In this document: one piece after another, positions 1-9,297 of the stretch
Position numbering within the stretch: position 1 is the first letter of the stretch
Layout of the letters: each line of letters starts with the position of its first letter
Position numbers and translations under genes: made by a program
Notes under the pieces: generated by a model
Databases searched by the model: none
Seen by the model: the letters and a program-made list of their open reading frames with translations, nothing else
Told to the model about the DNA's origin: nothing
Assembly (NCBI RefSeq): GCF_018860425.1
Contig: NZ_JAHKPI010000015.1
Span: 62,001-126,000 of the forward strand
Reading direction: 5' to 3'
DNA length: 64,000 nucleotides
Origin: Marinobacter sp. F3R08
GTDB lineage: Bacteria; Pseudomonadota; Gammaproteobacteria; Pseudomonadales; Oleiphilaceae

Positions 1-2
1 AA

Positions 3-29
3 CTCCCCGAAAAAACCTTCCTCGGGGAG
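3..29. terminator. Hairpin upstream of proA, possible terminator
   Basis: An 8-bp perfect inverted repeat (CTCCCCGA at 3-10, TCGGGGAG at 22-29) with an 11-nt loop. It has no T-run on the plus-strand side. On the minus strand the tail runs off the window edge, so it may end a gene lying outside the window. Its role is not certain. Confidence 0.3.
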
Positions 30-63
30 CCGTTCAGGTTCCGAGTATGGCATATCGCAGCTG

Positions 64-69
64 TATAAT
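64..69 (+). promoter_or_regulatory. Possible -10 box upstream of proA
   Basis: A perfect TATAAT lies 86 bp upstream of the proA start. No good -35 hexamer is seen at the usual distance, so this is only a candidate promoter for the proA-nadD-rsfS cluster. Confidence 0.3.
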
Positions 70-154
70 ATCTGTTTGGGATGCGTACTTGAAACGGGAA
101 AGGTAAAGTTAGGCACTTATTCCTGATTCCGCTTGAAAACAGAAAGGTACATGA

Positions 155-1411
155 ATGGACATAGTAGCGTATATGGCCGAGGTCGGGCAGCAAGCACGCA
201 CAGCTGCAACCGGCGTGGCGCGTTCCACCACCGACGCGCGCAATCAGGCGTTACTGGCGACGGCAGAGTCTCTGGATGCAGCCCGGGAAGAGCTTTCTCT
301 GGCCAATGGCAAGGATCTGCAGCGGGGGCGTGAAAACGGCCTGGATGCAGCAATGCTGGACCGGCTGGAACTCACACCGCAGCGAATCGATGCGATGATC
401 GAGGGTCTGCGCCAGGTGGCGACTTTGCCTGACCCTATCGGTGCCATTACTGACATGGCCTATCGCCCATCCGGTATTCAGGTTGGCAAGATGCGCGTTC
501 CGTTGGGTGTCATCGGTATCATCTACGAGTCTCGCCCGAACGTGACGGTTGAGGCTGCCAGCCTGTGCCTCAAATCGGGCAATGCGGCCATTCTCCGAGG
601 CGGTTCCGAGTCGATCCACTCCAATCAGGCGATTGCCCGCTGCCTTGCCGAAGGTCTGGCGCAAGCGGGGCTGCCCGAAAACGCAGTGCAGGTGATCAAA
701 ACAACGGACCGGAGTGCCGTGGGTGAACTGATCACCATGCCGGACTATGTTGATGTCATTGTGCCCAGAGGCGGTAAGGGGCTGATCGAGCGCATCAGCC
801 GTGATGCCAGGGTTCCTGTCATCAAGCATCTTGATGGTGTCTGCCATGTATACGTTGACAGCCATGCCGACCCTGAAAAGGCGCTCAAGGTGGCGGTCAA
901 TGCGAAAACCCACCGGTACGGTACCTGCAACACGATGGAAACCCTTCTGGTCGACGCTGAGGTTGCAGAAGATATTCTGCCCCTGTTGGCCCGGGCTTTT
1001 ATTGATAAGGGGGTGGAGTTGCGTGGTTGCGAGCAGAGTCGGGCGATAGTCGACGGCCTGGTCGAAGCCACTGAGGCAGACTGGGAGGCAGAATACCTCG
1101 CCCCGGTGTTGGCAGTGCGTGTGGTTGACGGACTGGACGGCGCGATTGGCCACATTAACCGATACAGCTCCCAGCATACCGACAGCATCATCACGGAGAA
1201 TTATACCCGAGCCCGTCGTTTTATCACCGAAGTGGATTCCAGTTCCGTGATGGTCAACGCCTCGACACGCTTTGCCGATGGGTTTGAATACGGTCTTGGG
1301 GCTGAAATCGGAATCTCTACCGACAAGATCCACGCCCGGGGTCCGGTGGGGCTTGAGGGCCTCACATCCCAGAAATATGTGGTTTTCGGTGATGGACATA
1401 TCCGGACCTGA
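155..1411 (+). CDS. proA: Gamma-glutamyl phosphate reductase (glutamate-5-semialdehyde dehydrogenase)
   Basis: Second enzyme of proline synthesis: NADPH-dependent reduction of gamma-glutamyl phosphate to glutamate-5-semialdehyde in the cytoplasm. The 418-aa length matches the family. The aldehyde-dehydrogenase-type fold is visible, with the nucleophile Cys258 in the motif [10 protein letters not shown] and the conserved segment [13 protein letters not shown]. The start at 155 gives the usual N-terminus; a second Met seven codons in is possible. Its stop overlaps the nadD start by one base, so the two are translationally coupled. The partner kinase gene proB is not in the window. Confidence 0.97.
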   Translation: MDIVAYMAEVGQQARTAATGVARSTTDARNQALLATAESLDAAREELSLANGKDLQRGRENGLDAAMLDRLELTPQRIDAMIEGLRQVATLPDPIGAITDMAYRPSGIQVGKMRVPLGVIGIIYESRPNVTVEAASLCLKSGNAAILRGGSESIHSNQAIARCLAEGLAQAGLPENAVQVIKTTDRSAVGELITMPDYVDVIVPRGGKGLIERISRDARVPVIKHLDGVCHVYVDSHADPEKALKVAVNAKTHRYGTCNTMETLLVDAEVAEDILPLLARAFIDKGVELRGCEQSRAIVDGLVEATEADWEAEYLAPVLAVRVVDGLDGAIGHINRYSSQHTDSIITENYTRARRFITEVDSSSVMVNASTRFADGFEYGLGAEIGISTDKIHARGPVGLEGLTSQKYVVFGDGHIRT

Positions 1412-2067
1412 TGCCCATGCATGTAATTTATGGCGGGACGTTTGATCCGGTACATCATGGTCATCTCAGGCTGGCGCTGGAAATGACTGACCGTCTGGGG
1501 GTTGAGCGAATCAGTCTGGTGCCCTGTCATATTCCTCCCCATCGGGGGAAGACAGGTGCGTCCCCGGGGCAGCGGTTGAAAATGCTCAGGTTGGCGGTTG
1601 CCGGAGAGCCTCGTCTGCATATCGATGATCGGGAGTTGGCGCGAGAGGGGGCTTCCTATACAGCCGATACCTTGCGCCAGCTTCGTGCAGAGCTTGGGCC
1701 AGACGAACCTCTGGTGATGGTGGTCGGGACCGATGCATTCGCGGGCTTTGATCGCTGGCGGGAGTGGCAGCAAATACCGGAGCTGGCTCATGTGGTTGTC
1801 GTTCGCCGGCCGGGCCCGGCACTGGACCCATCCGGAGAGCCCGCTCGATTGCTGGCTGAGCGTGGCGTGGCTGGCCCTCAGAGCCTGCACGATCGCCCTT
1901 GCGGCTGTGTTTTATCGCTGGATCCCCCGCTTCTGGATATTTCTGCCACAGGAATACGTGAGCGAATTGCGAGCGGTCGTTCACCCCGTTACCTGATGCC
2001 CGATCCGGTCTGGACAGAAATTCGCCATCAGGGACTGTACGGTGCATGCCCCGACGGGAACTTTTAG
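1411..2067 (+). CDS. nadD: Nicotinate-nucleotide adenylyltransferase
   Basis: Transfers AMP from ATP to nicotinate mononucleotide in NAD synthesis. The N-terminal nucleotidyltransferase motif [12 protein letters not shown] (about residues 8-19) and the C-terminal ISATGIRER motif are both clear. Its 218 aa is normal. It starts inside the proA stop codon; a second ATG six bases later is an alternative. It lies between proA and rsfS, a conserved neighbourhood in gammaproteobacteria. Confidence 0.96.
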   Translation: MPMHVIYGGTFDPVHHGHLRLALEMTDRLGVERISLVPCHIPPHRGKTGASPGQRLKMLRLAVAGEPRLHIDDRELAREGASYTADTLRQLRAELGPDEPLVMVVGTDAFAGFDRWREWQQIPELAHVVVVRRPGPALDPSGEPARLLAERGVAGPQSLHDRPCGCVLSLDPPLLDISATGIRERIASGRSPRYLMPDPVWTEIRHQGLYGACPDGNF

Positions 2068-2137
2068 TGCTACAATCGCGTCTGAATATGACATTTCGGG
2101 CGGCCATACCGGCAAACGCCCGTCCAACAGGGTGATT

Positions 2138-2488
2138 ATGCAGGCAGAGCAACTGAAAGATCTGGTAGTTAATGCGCTTGAAGACGTGAAAGCACAGGAC
2201 ATCAGCGTGATTGATGTTCGTGACCGCACCAGTGTCACCGACTTCATGATTCTGGCATCCGCTACATCCAACCGCCATGTGAAATCTCTCGCCGACTCCG
2301 TCGTTGTCGAAGCCAAAGAGCAGGGCGTGCGCGCGAGCAATGTTGAGGGCGCAGGCGTCAGCGATTGGATTCTTGTGGATCTGGGCGATGTGGTAGTTCA
2401 CGTGATGATGCCTGCCACGAGGGAATTTTACGATCTGGAGCGCTTCTGGCGCGATGCTCCGGATCTTGGTGTTGCGGGCAGCGAATAG
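2138..2488 (+). CDS. rsfS: Ribosomal silencing factor RsfS
   Basis: A member of the RsfS/Iojap/YbeB family, which binds ribosomal protein L14 on the 50S subunit and blocks subunit joining when nutrients are short. The ATG at 2138 gives 116 aa, beginning [19 protein letters not shown], which fits the family; a start further upstream would run into nadD. Conserved segments [19 protein letters not shown] and a [15 protein letters not shown] block are visible. It is followed after 2 bp by rlmH, the usual partner. Confidence 0.95.
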   Translation: MQAEQLKDLVVNALEDVKAQDISVIDVRDRTSVTDFMILASATSNRHVKSLADSVVVEAKEQGVRASNVEGAGVSDWILVDLGDVVVHVMMPATREFYDLERFWRDAPDLGVAGSE

Positions 2489-2490
2489 TT

Positions 2491-2961
2491 ATGCGGTTAC
2501 GCCTGATCTGTGTGGGGCAGAAAATGCCCGACTGGGTCAGTACCGGATTCGGAGATTATGCCCGCCGCATGCCGCCGGAGCTACCCGTAGATCTGGTAGA
2601 GATTCCCGTCGCCCATCGGGGCAAGAATCCCGATATCCCCAGACTTATGCAGCGAGAGAGCGACGCTATCCTGGCGGCCACCGGCCAGAAGGATCGTGTG
2701 ATTGCGCTGGAAGTTGGAGGTCGACCCTGGTCGACCGAAAAACTCGCAGCGCAATTGGAACTCTGGCAGCAGGATGGCCGAGACGTCAGTTTTCTGGTGG
2801 GAGGCCCGGACGGGTTGGCCGATGCCTGCCGCAAGCGGGCAGACCAACAATGGTCGTTGTCGCCGCTCACCTTGCCTCATCCCTTAGTGCGTATTGTTCT
2901 GGCAGAACAACTGTACCGGGCCTGGTCGATCACCCGCAATCACCCGTACCACCGAGGCTAG
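2491..2961 (+). CDS. rlmH: 23S rRNA (pseudouridine-1915-N3) methyltransferase RlmH
   Basis: A SPOUT-fold methyltransferase that methylates pseudouridine 1915 in helix 69 of 23S rRNA, using S-adenosylmethionine. The ATG at 2491 gives 156 aa, the normal length. The SAM-binding knot motif [11 protein letters not shown] and the C-terminal signature [15 protein letters not shown] are present. It sits directly after rsfS and 9 bp before mrdA, the same order as in Escherichia coli and Pseudomonas. Confidence 0.97.
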   Translation: MRLRLICVGQKMPDWVSTGFGDYARRMPPELPVDLVEIPVAHRGKNPDIPRLMQRESDAILAATGQKDRVIALEVGGRPWSTEKLAAQLELWQQDGRDVSFLVGGPDGLADACRKRADQQWSLSPLTLPHPLVRIVLAEQLYRAWSITRNHPYHRG

Positions 2962-2970
2962 GGGACAGTT

Positions 2971-4860
2971 ATGCCATGGGGTGAGTTCAAGGACACGGCG
3001 GCAGAGCGTCGTCTTTTTCAGCGCCGGACCCTGGTGATGCTGATCGTTGTCATGCTGGCTATTGGCGGCCTGGTTGCGCGAATGTATCAACTCCAGGTGG
3101 TGGAGCACGATATCTACACCACTCTCTCGGACAAGAACCGGGTTCAGGTCCAGTCCGTACCGCCTCCTCGGGGGTTGGTTTATGATCGAAATGGCTCTCT
3201 GCTGGCGGAGAATCGCCCTGTTTTCAGTGTGACGCTCGTACCCGAAAGGGTGCAGGGCATGGACGACACGCTGGCTCAGCTTGACACTATCCTCGATATT
3301 TCCGAAGAAGATCGTGAGCGCTTTCAGCGCCGGCTTCAGGAGCCTCGCCGTCCTTTCCAGGAAATCCCCCTGCGCTATGATCTGAACGAGGAAGAAATGG
3401 CCCGCCTGGCAGTGCATCGCCATGAACTTCCGGGGGTGGAGGTCGAGGCCGAACTGGTTCGTTTCTATCCGCACAGCGAACTGACGGCCCACGCTCTGGG
3501 TTTTGTCGGTCGTATAAACCGGGACGAGTTGCAGCGGATCGACCCGGTTAATTACGCGGGCACCAACTACATTGGCAAATCCGGCATCGAACGATTCTAT
3601 GAAGAAATACTCCACGGTGAAGTCGGCTATCAGCATGTCGAAACCAACGCCCGTGGCCGGACCCTTCGGGTCTTGGAGCGCGAAAATCCGGTGCCAGGCG
3701 AGGATTTACAGCTCCATCTGGACCTGAGATTGCAGCAGCGTGCCCATGAACTCCTGGATGGTCGCAGAGGCGCCATTATCGCGATTGAGCCTGATACTGG
3801 TGGCATTCTTGCGCTGGCCAGCGTGCCGGGCTTCGACGCCAACAAGTTTGTGACAGGTATCAGCGTCAATGACTACCGGGAGTTGAGTGAGAGCAGAGAT
3901 AAACCGCTGTTCAACCGGGCCTTGAGGGGGCAGTATCCGCCCGGATCCACACTCAAACCGATGCTTGCGGTTGCGGCCCTGGACAGTGGCGCAACGACCC
4001 GGGATTACACGATCTGGGATCCGGGCCACTTTCGGCTCAATCCGGGCGGACGGCTCTGGCGTGACTGGAAACGATCAGGACATGGCTGGGTCGATCTGAA
4101 AGATGCTGTGGCGGAATCCTGTGATGTCTATTTCTATGATGTCGCGGTCAAGATGGGTGTAGACACCATGTACAGCTATCTTTCTCATTTCGGATTTGGA
4201 GAGGACGCAACCCTTGATGTCTCGGGCGCACTGAGTGGCCTGCTACCTTCCAAGGACTGGAAACGTGCGGTCCGGGACGAGCCCTGGTATCCCGGAGACT
4301 CTGTGAATCTGGGAATTGGTCAGGGCTTTATGCTGGCCACGCCGCTGCAGTTGGCAACGGCGACGGCCCTTATTGCCAATCGAGGCAGATGGGTCGAGCC
4401 AAGATTATTGAAAGACATAAAAGGGGATCGCCCAGTCGAGGAATTTCTGCCCGCCGAGACCCATGAGCCGCTAGCGTTGAAGAACCCGGATGACTGGGAG
4501 TTTGTGGTGGAGACCATGGTTGAAGTCATGCACGGCCCGAAAGGCACTGCCCGCGGGGCCGGTCGGGGAGCGCCTTACCGAATGGCAGGTAAGACAGGCA
4601 CTGCTCAGGTGTTCAGTTTGGCGGAAGATGAGGAATACGACAAAGAAGAGGTTCGTGAGCGGCTCAGGGATCATGCGCTTTTTGTTGGCTTCGCACCGGT
4701 CGACAACCCACAGATTGCCGTCGCTGTGATTGTCGAAAACGGCGGCAGCGGCAGTGGCACCGCGGCTCCGGTTGCAAGGGCCCTGTTTGACTCCTGGTTG
4801 CTCGAATACGGGCAAACAGATGGTGCGCTGATCAGTGGCGTTGATGAGGTGGCCAACTGA
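2971..4860 (+). CDS. mrdA: Penicillin-binding protein 2, elongation transpeptidase
   Basis: The class B PBP of the elongasome, cross-linking peptidoglycan in the lateral wall. It has an N-terminal membrane anchor (about residues 20-40), a dimerisation domain and a transpeptidase domain. The active-site motif STLK begins at Ser326, followed by an SCD triad (AESCDVYF) and KTGTAQ. The 629-aa length is typical. The stop codon overlaps the rodA start (TGATG), as expected for two proteins that work as one PBP2-RodA complex. Confidence 0.97.
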   Translation: MPWGEFKDTAAERRLFQRRTLVMLIVVMLAIGGLVARMYQLQVVEHDIYTTLSDKNRVQVQSVPPPRGLVYDRNGSLLAENRPVFSVTLVPERVQGMDDTLAQLDTILDISEEDRERFQRRLQEPRRPFQEIPLRYDLNEEEMARLAVHRHELPGVEVEAELVRFYPHSELTAHALGFVGRINRDELQRIDPVNYAGTNYIGKSGIERFYEEILHGEVGYQHVETNARGRTLRVLERENPVPGEDLQLHLDLRLQQRAHELLDGRRGAIIAIEPDTGGILALASVPGFDANKFVTGISVNDYRELSESRDKPLFNRALRGQYPPGSTLKPMLAVAALDSGATTRDYTIWDPGHFRLNPGGRLWRDWKRSGHGWVDLKDAVAESCDVYFYDVAVKMGVDTMYSYLSHFGFGEDATLDVSGALSGLLPSKDWKRAVRDEPWYPGDSVNLGIGQGFMLATPLQLATATALIANRGRWVEPRLLKDIKGDRPVEEFLPAETHEPLALKNPDDWEFVVETMVEVMHGPKGTARGAGRGAPYRMAGKTGTAQVFSLAEDEEYDKEEVRERLRDHALFVGFAPVDNPQIAVAVIVENGGSGSGTAAPVARALFDSWLLEYGQTDGALISGVDEVAN

Positions 4861-6002
4861 TGGCATTCAAGGCGTTACTCGATTCAACGGCGAGCAACCC
4901 GCTTGGCCGGCATCGCAGTATCTGGGCCGCCCTGCACCTGGACCCGATACTTTTATTTCTTCTGCTGATATTGGTTTCTGGCGGCTTGTTCGTACTTTAC
5001 AGCGGCGCTGACCGGAACCTCGAAGTGGTCAAGGCCCAGGGCTTACGTCTGGGTGTGGCATTTGGGGTGATGCTGATCTTTGCCCAGCTGGATCCGTCGG
5101 TGTTCCGTCGATGGGCGCCCTGGTTATACGGAGCCGGAATTATCGCGTTGGGTGCGGTCATTCTGGTAGGTGTTGGTGCCAAGGGGGCTCAGCGTTGGCT
5201 GGCAATACCGGGCCTGCCTCGTTTTCAGCCTTCGGAGTTGATGAAGCTGGTGGTGCCGATGATGGCCGCCTGGTACCTGTCACAGCATTTTCTACCGCCG
5301 AGGTTCCGGCAGATTGCAGTCGGGTTGGCCATTGTCCTTGTGCCCATGGTCATGATCATGCAGCAGCCGGATCTTGGAACTTCCCTGCTGGTCGGCATGG
5401 CGGGCATCTTCGTGATTTTTTTCGCCGGAATCAGCTGGAAACTGATAATGGCGTGCGTGGCCATGGTGTCGGTATCGGCTCCGCTGATGTGGTTCTTTGT
5501 AATGAGGGAGTACCAGAAACAGCGCGTGCTGACCATGCTCGATCCCCAAAGTGACCCTCTGGGCGCTGGCTGGAACATCATTCAGTCCAAGACGGCCATT
5601 GGCTCGGGCGGATTGGATGGAAAAGGGTGGCTCCAGGGAACCCAGTCACATCTTGAATTTCTGCCCGAGAGTCATACTGACTTCATTGTGGCGGTGTTGG
5701 CGGAGGAATTCGGGTTCGTGGGCATGCTTACCCTTATGACGGTGTATTTCCTGATTATTCTACGATGTTTGTATATTGCGGCAACCGCCCAGGATTCGTT
5801 TGGCCGTCTTCTGGCCGGCGCGCTCACCATGACGTTCTTTATCTACATCTTCGTGAATATCGGGATGGTAAGCGGGCTCTTGCCCGTTGTCGGTGTGCCG
5901 TTGCCGCTGATTAGCTATGGTGGAACCTCAGGGGTAACTCTGATGGCGGCATTTGGCGTTTTAATGTCGATTCACACTCATCGACGAATGATTGGTGCCT
6001 GA
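4860..6002 (+). CDS. rodA: Peptidoglycan glycosyltransferase RodA (SEDS family)
   Basis: An integral membrane glycosyltransferase that polymerises lipid II into glycan strands for cell elongation, working with PBP2. The 380 aa form about ten hydrophobic segments. Conserved SEDS stretches are seen: QPDLGTSLL, GSGGLDGKGWLQGTQ, FLPESHTDFI and LPLISYGGTSG. It is coupled to mrdA by a one-base overlap. A 123-bp gap separates it from rlpA. Confidence 0.97.
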   Translation: MAFKALLDSTASNPLGRHRSIWAALHLDPILLFLLLILVSGGLFVLYSGADRNLEVVKAQGLRLGVAFGVMLIFAQLDPSVFRRWAPWLYGAGIIALGAVILVGVGAKGAQRWLAIPGLPRFQPSELMKLVVPMMAAWYLSQHFLPPRFRQIAVGLAIVLVPMVMIMQQPDLGTSLLVGMAGIFVIFFAGISWKLIMACVAMVSVSAPLMWFFVMREYQKQRVLTMLDPQSDPLGAGWNIIQSKTAIGSGGLDGKGWLQGTQSHLEFLPESHTDFIVAVLAEEFGFVGMLTLMTVYFLIILRCLYIAATAQDSFGRLLAGALTMTFFIYIFVNIGMVSGLLPVVGVPLPLISYGGTSGVTLMAAFGVLMSIHTHRRMIGA

Positions 6003-6125
6003 CCGTTTCCATCCAACCATGGCGTGCGGGTAATGGTGATTCCGACGGAGAACCCGTTACAATGGTAGGGAGGCCGCCGAAAATCTGATGGCGGTGGCCA
6101 TTGTAGTCAAGAGGAACCCCGGACA

Positions 6126-7019
6126 GTGAATTTCAAGCCTTCATTATCTCTATTGCTGACAGTTGTGGCGTCGCTGGTACTGGGAGGCTGTGCTTCAGCC
6201 CCGGATACAGACTCTTCGTCCCGCTATACGTTGGCCACCGATAGGGCGCCGTCGGGCAGTTTCGACGTCTCGGGGCTTGACGACGCGGTACCGGTTTATG
6301 AGGCTCCACGTAGTGCGGGCAACAAGTCTCCGTATGAAGTCTGGGGCAAGCAGTACTTTGTGCTTGAGAGCAATGATGGTTACGTTTCACGGGGTACAGC
6401 GAGCTGGTACGGCGAGAAATTCCACGGCCATAAGACCTCCAACGGTGAGACCTTTAACATGTATGCCATGTCCGCGGCGCACAAATCTTTGCGGATTCCC
6501 GGTTATGCCCGGGTGACGAATCTGGATAATGGTCGTTCAGTGATCGTCAGGGTCAACGACCGGGGGCCCTTCCACAGTGACCGGATCATCGATCTGTCCT
6601 ATGCGGCTGCCAAGAAACTGGGCTATCAGACTCGGGGCACGGCGCGGGTGGAAGTTGCCGCTATTTCAGTCAAGCCGGACGGCAGCATGGCCATCGCAGG
6701 GGAGCCCTTCACCCCGGGAGAGTCGGTCGCATCGGCTGAAAGCCGGGTAAAGGCGAGCGGTGACATGGCCATGACGAACCGGTCATTGTTTGTGCAGTTG
6801 GGGTCCTTCAGTAGCCGGGATCCTGCCGAAAAATTGCTTAGCCAGGTGAGTGCAGTGCTGGAGAGCCCGATACGGGTACGAGCTGTTGATACGTCTTCAG
6901 GACGCTTTCATCGGGTTCAGGTGGGCCCGTTCAGCGATGAAGACAGTGCCAGGCGGACCCAGAGCTTACTGGAAGCCCGTGGTTTTGATCAGTCTATTCT
7001 GTTGACTGACTCCCACTGA
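6126..7019 (+). CDS. rlpA: Septal ring lytic transglycosylase / rare lipoprotein A
   Basis: An outer-membrane lipoprotein that cleaves denuded glycan strands at the septum in related species. It uses a GTG start. The signal peptide ends in a lipobox with Cys22 (LGGC). A double-psi beta-barrel domain (about residues 85-180) includes GTASWYGEKFHGHKTSNGE and NDRGPF. A C-terminal SPOR domain (about 220-297, starting SLFVQLGSFSSRD) would bind denuded peptidoglycan. It is the usual gene between rodA and dacA. Confidence 0.95.
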   Translation: MNFKPSLSLLLTVVASLVLGGCASAPDTDSSSRYTLATDRAPSGSFDVSGLDDAVPVYEAPRSAGNKSPYEVWGKQYFVLESNDGYVSRGTASWYGEKFHGHKTSNGETFNMYAMSAAHKSLRIPGYARVTNLDNGRSVIVRVNDRGPFHSDRIIDLSYAAAKKLGYQTRGTARVEVAAISVKPDGSMAIAGEPFTPGESVASAESRVKASGDMAMTNRSLFVQLGSFSSRDPAEKLLSQVSAVLESPIRVRAVDTSSGRFHRVQVGPFSDEDSARRTQSLLEARGFDQSILLTDSH

Positions 7020-7064
7020 GCACACCGAACAAAATACCCACATAAAAAACACACTTAACGACGA

Positions 7065-8243
7065 ATGAATGGATCCATGGCCTTGAACTCTGTTTTCCGA
7101 ACTCTATCCGTAGTCTTTGTGCTGATGCTTGCCCTGACGGGTAAGGCAATGTCCCAGTCGGTACTGATTCCGTCGCCGCCGCAGATTGCAGGCAGCTCCT
7201 ATGTTCTGATGGATCCCAAAAGCGGACGAATCATAATGGAGGAGAATAGCCACGAGCGTCTGCCTCCGGCCAGTTTGACCAAAATGATGACGGCCTACAT
7301 TGTCGAGCGGGAGCTTGATGAGGGGCGTATTTCGATGTCTGACATGGTTCCGATCAGTGTTCATGCCTGGAAGACTGAAGGTTCGCGAACCTTTGTCCGG
7401 GAAGGCACACAGGTGTCGGTGGAGAACCTGCTCAGGGGCGTGATCATTCAGTCGGGCAACGATGCCTCCGTGGCCCTGGCGGAATTCATTGCCGGCAGTG
7501 AAGATGCGTTCGTTGATATCATGAACCAGCAGGCCCAGTTGTTGGGCATGAAAGACACCAACTTTCTGAATGCGACTGGCCTGCCCTCTCCGGATCATTT
7601 TTCAACCGCCTATGACCTGGCTATGCTGGCCCGCGCGATCATCAATGATTACCCGGATAATTATCCGTTGTACGCCGAAAAACATTTTACTTACAACAAT
7701 ATCCGGCAGCCGAACCGGAACAGCCTGCTGTGGCGTGATGAAAGCGTTGATGGACTGAAGACCGGTCACACCGAGGAGGCAGGCTACTGTCTGGTTGCAT
7801 CTGCAAAGCGTAATGATACCCGCTTTATTGCCGTGGTTATGGGTACCAGCAGTTCGGACGCGCGGGCGCAGGAAATCCAGAAAATGCTTAACTATGGTTT
7901 CCGTTACTTTGAGAGTGAACGCCTGTTTCGGTCGGGTCAGGAGTTGATAGAAGCTCCGGTCTGGGGCGGTCAGATTGATCAGCTTTCTGTCGGTATGGCT
8001 GAAGATGTTTACGTCACTATACCCCGGGGGTCCCGCAACGACCTCGAGTCTACGGTGGACTTGGATTCTGTCATCAAAGCACCCATAAAGATCGGGGATG
8101 AGCTGGGTCGCGTCAAGGTGTCCTATAACGGAGAAGTTCTGGTTGACCAGCCGGTACTGGCCCTCACTGAGGTTCCTGAAGGCGGGTTTTTCAAACGCAT
8201 CTGGGATGCCATCAAGCTCTTTTTCGTTCAGTTATTTCAGTAG
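7065..8243 (+). CDS. dacA: D-alanyl-D-alanine carboxypeptidase (PBP5/6 family)
   Basis: Removes the terminal D-Ala from peptidoglycan pentapeptides in the periplasm. There is an N-terminal signal peptide. Catalytic motifs are SLTK (Ser70, Lys73), SGN (IIQSGNDAS) and KTG (GLKTGHTEEAG). A C-terminal PBP5 domain ends in an amphipathic helix (FFKRIWDAIKLFFVQLFQ) that should anchor it to the inner membrane. 392 aa by the first ATG; the ATG at 7077 would trim four residues. It follows rlpA by 45 bp and precedes ybeD. Confidence 0.95.
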   Translation: MNGSMALNSVFRTLSVVFVLMLALTGKAMSQSVLIPSPPQIAGSSYVLMDPKSGRIIMEENSHERLPPASLTKMMTAYIVERELDEGRISMSDMVPISVHAWKTEGSRTFVREGTQVSVENLLRGVIIQSGNDASVALAEFIAGSEDAFVDIMNQQAQLLGMKDTNFLNATGLPSPDHFSTAYDLAMLARAIINDYPDNYPLYAEKHFTYNNIRQPNRNSLLWRDESVDGLKTGHTEEAGYCLVASAKRNDTRFIAVVMGTSSSDARAQEIQKMLNYGFRYFESERLFRSGQELIEAPVWGGQIDQLSVGMAEDVYVTIPRGSRNDLESTVDLDSVIKAPIKIGDELGRVKVSYNGEVLVDQPVLALTEVPEGGFFKRIWDAIKLFFVQLFQ

Positions 8244-8274
8244 GGTGACGCGGGTCCCCGGGGAGTAAAGCGGC

Positions 8275-8544
8275 ATGAGTGAGCCGAAAGCACCAAAAAT
8301 TGAGTTTCCATGTGACTATGTGATCAAGGTGATCGGCAACGCCGCGCCGGATTTCACCGAGTTTGTCGTAGAGGTTGTTGAGCAGCACGCGCCCGGAATC
8401 TGTGAAACGGATATTACGGTTAACGACAGCAGCAAAGGCCGGTTCTCGTCGGTGCAGCTCAAAATTGTCGCTACCGGGGAAGAGCAGCTGAAAGCTCTGT
8501 TTGAAGACCTCAAGGCCAGCGGCCGCGTACACATGGTGCTCTGA
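8275..8544 (+). CDS. ybeD: YbeD family protein (UPF0250 / DUF493)
   Basis: A small 89-aa protein of the DUF493 family, typified by Escherichia coli YbeD, with a ferredoxin-like fold and no firmly assigned function. The segment [19 protein letters not shown] is characteristic. It always tends to lie between dacA and lipB, as here, and ends 5 bp before lipB, which suggests a link to lipoylation. That link is inference from context. Confidence 0.92.
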   Translation: MSEPKAPKIEFPCDYVIKVIGNAAPDFTEFVVEVVEQHAPGICETDITVNDSSKGRFSSVQLKIVATGEEQLKALFEDLKASGRVHMVL

Positions 8545-8549
8545 TTGCC

Positions 8550-9188
8550 ATGGCTGACCTGATTGTTCGCGCGCTGGGAAAACAGCCCTATCTGGAAACC
8601 TGGGAGGCAATGAAGTCATTCACCGCCGATCGGGATGACAGCTGGGCTGATGAGCTCTGGTGCCTTGAGCATCCACGAGTTTATACCCAGGGGCAGGCGG
8701 GCAAGGCAGAACACATTCTTGCACCCGGTGATATTCCGGTAATTCAGGTGGATCGGGGTGGTCAGGTGACTTATCACGGCCCGGGCCAGTTAGTGGTTTA
8801 CCTGATGATCAATCTGACCCGCAAGAAACTGGGCGTGCGCTCTCTGGTCGACGAAATTGAGCAGGCCATTGTGCGGACCCTGGCAGGCTTGGGCGTTGAG
8901 GCCGCGCCCAGGCCGGATGCGCCTGGCGTATACGTGGGAGCATCCAAGATTGCTTCTCTTGGTCTCAGGGTGCGTCGGGGCTGTTCATTTCACGGGCTGG
9001 CATTGAACGTGGACATGGATATGGAGCCCTTCCGGCGCATCAATCCCTGTGGCTATGCCGGTATGGCCATGAGCCAGGTGCGGGACTTCGTTCCCGGAGT
9101 AACCCTGCCCGACGTTCAGCAACGATTATCCGAGCAGTTGGTCAAAGGCCTGGCCCACAGCGATGTTGAATTCCGGAATGGTTGGTAG
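8550..9188 (+). CDS. lipB: Octanoyltransferase (lipoyl synthesis)
   Basis: Transfers octanoyl groups from acyl carrier protein to lipoyl domains of 2-oxoacid dehydrogenases and the glycine cleavage H protein. The motif [18 protein letters not shown], the catalytic Lys region [14 protein letters not shown] and the catalytic Cys in NPCGYAGM are all present. 212 aa, normal. The next enzyme of the pathway, LipA, is encoded 34 kb away at 43566-44618. Confidence 0.97.
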   Translation: MADLIVRALGKQPYLETWEAMKSFTADRDDSWADELWCLEHPRVYTQGQAGKAEHILAPGDIPVIQVDRGGQVTYHGPGQLVVYLMINLTRKKLGVRSLVDEIEQAIVRTLAGLGVEAAPRPDAPGVYVGASKIASLGLRVRRGCSFHGLALNVDMDMEPFRRINPCGYAGMAMSQVRDFVPGVTLPDVQQRLSEQLVKGLAHSDVEFRNGW

Positions 9189-9242
9189 TTCTGGTCGCTG
9201 ACAGCCGGTCGGCTTGGTTAAGCCAGTCCCAAGGACTATCCG

Positions 9243-9248
9243 TATAAT
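9243..9248 (+). promoter_or_regulatory. Possible -10 box upstream of the AarF kinase gene
   Basis: TATAAT lies 50 bp upstream of the kinase ATG at 9298. The -35 region is weak, so this is a candidate only. Confidence 0.3.
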
Positions 9249-9297
9249 GGGGATAAGTACCAGGCGTGATGAAATTCTCTGATCCGAACAGGTCACT

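Noticed and set aside
251..1399. 382-aa antisense frame within proA
   Set aside because: A shadow frame produced by the codon bias of proA; no family features.
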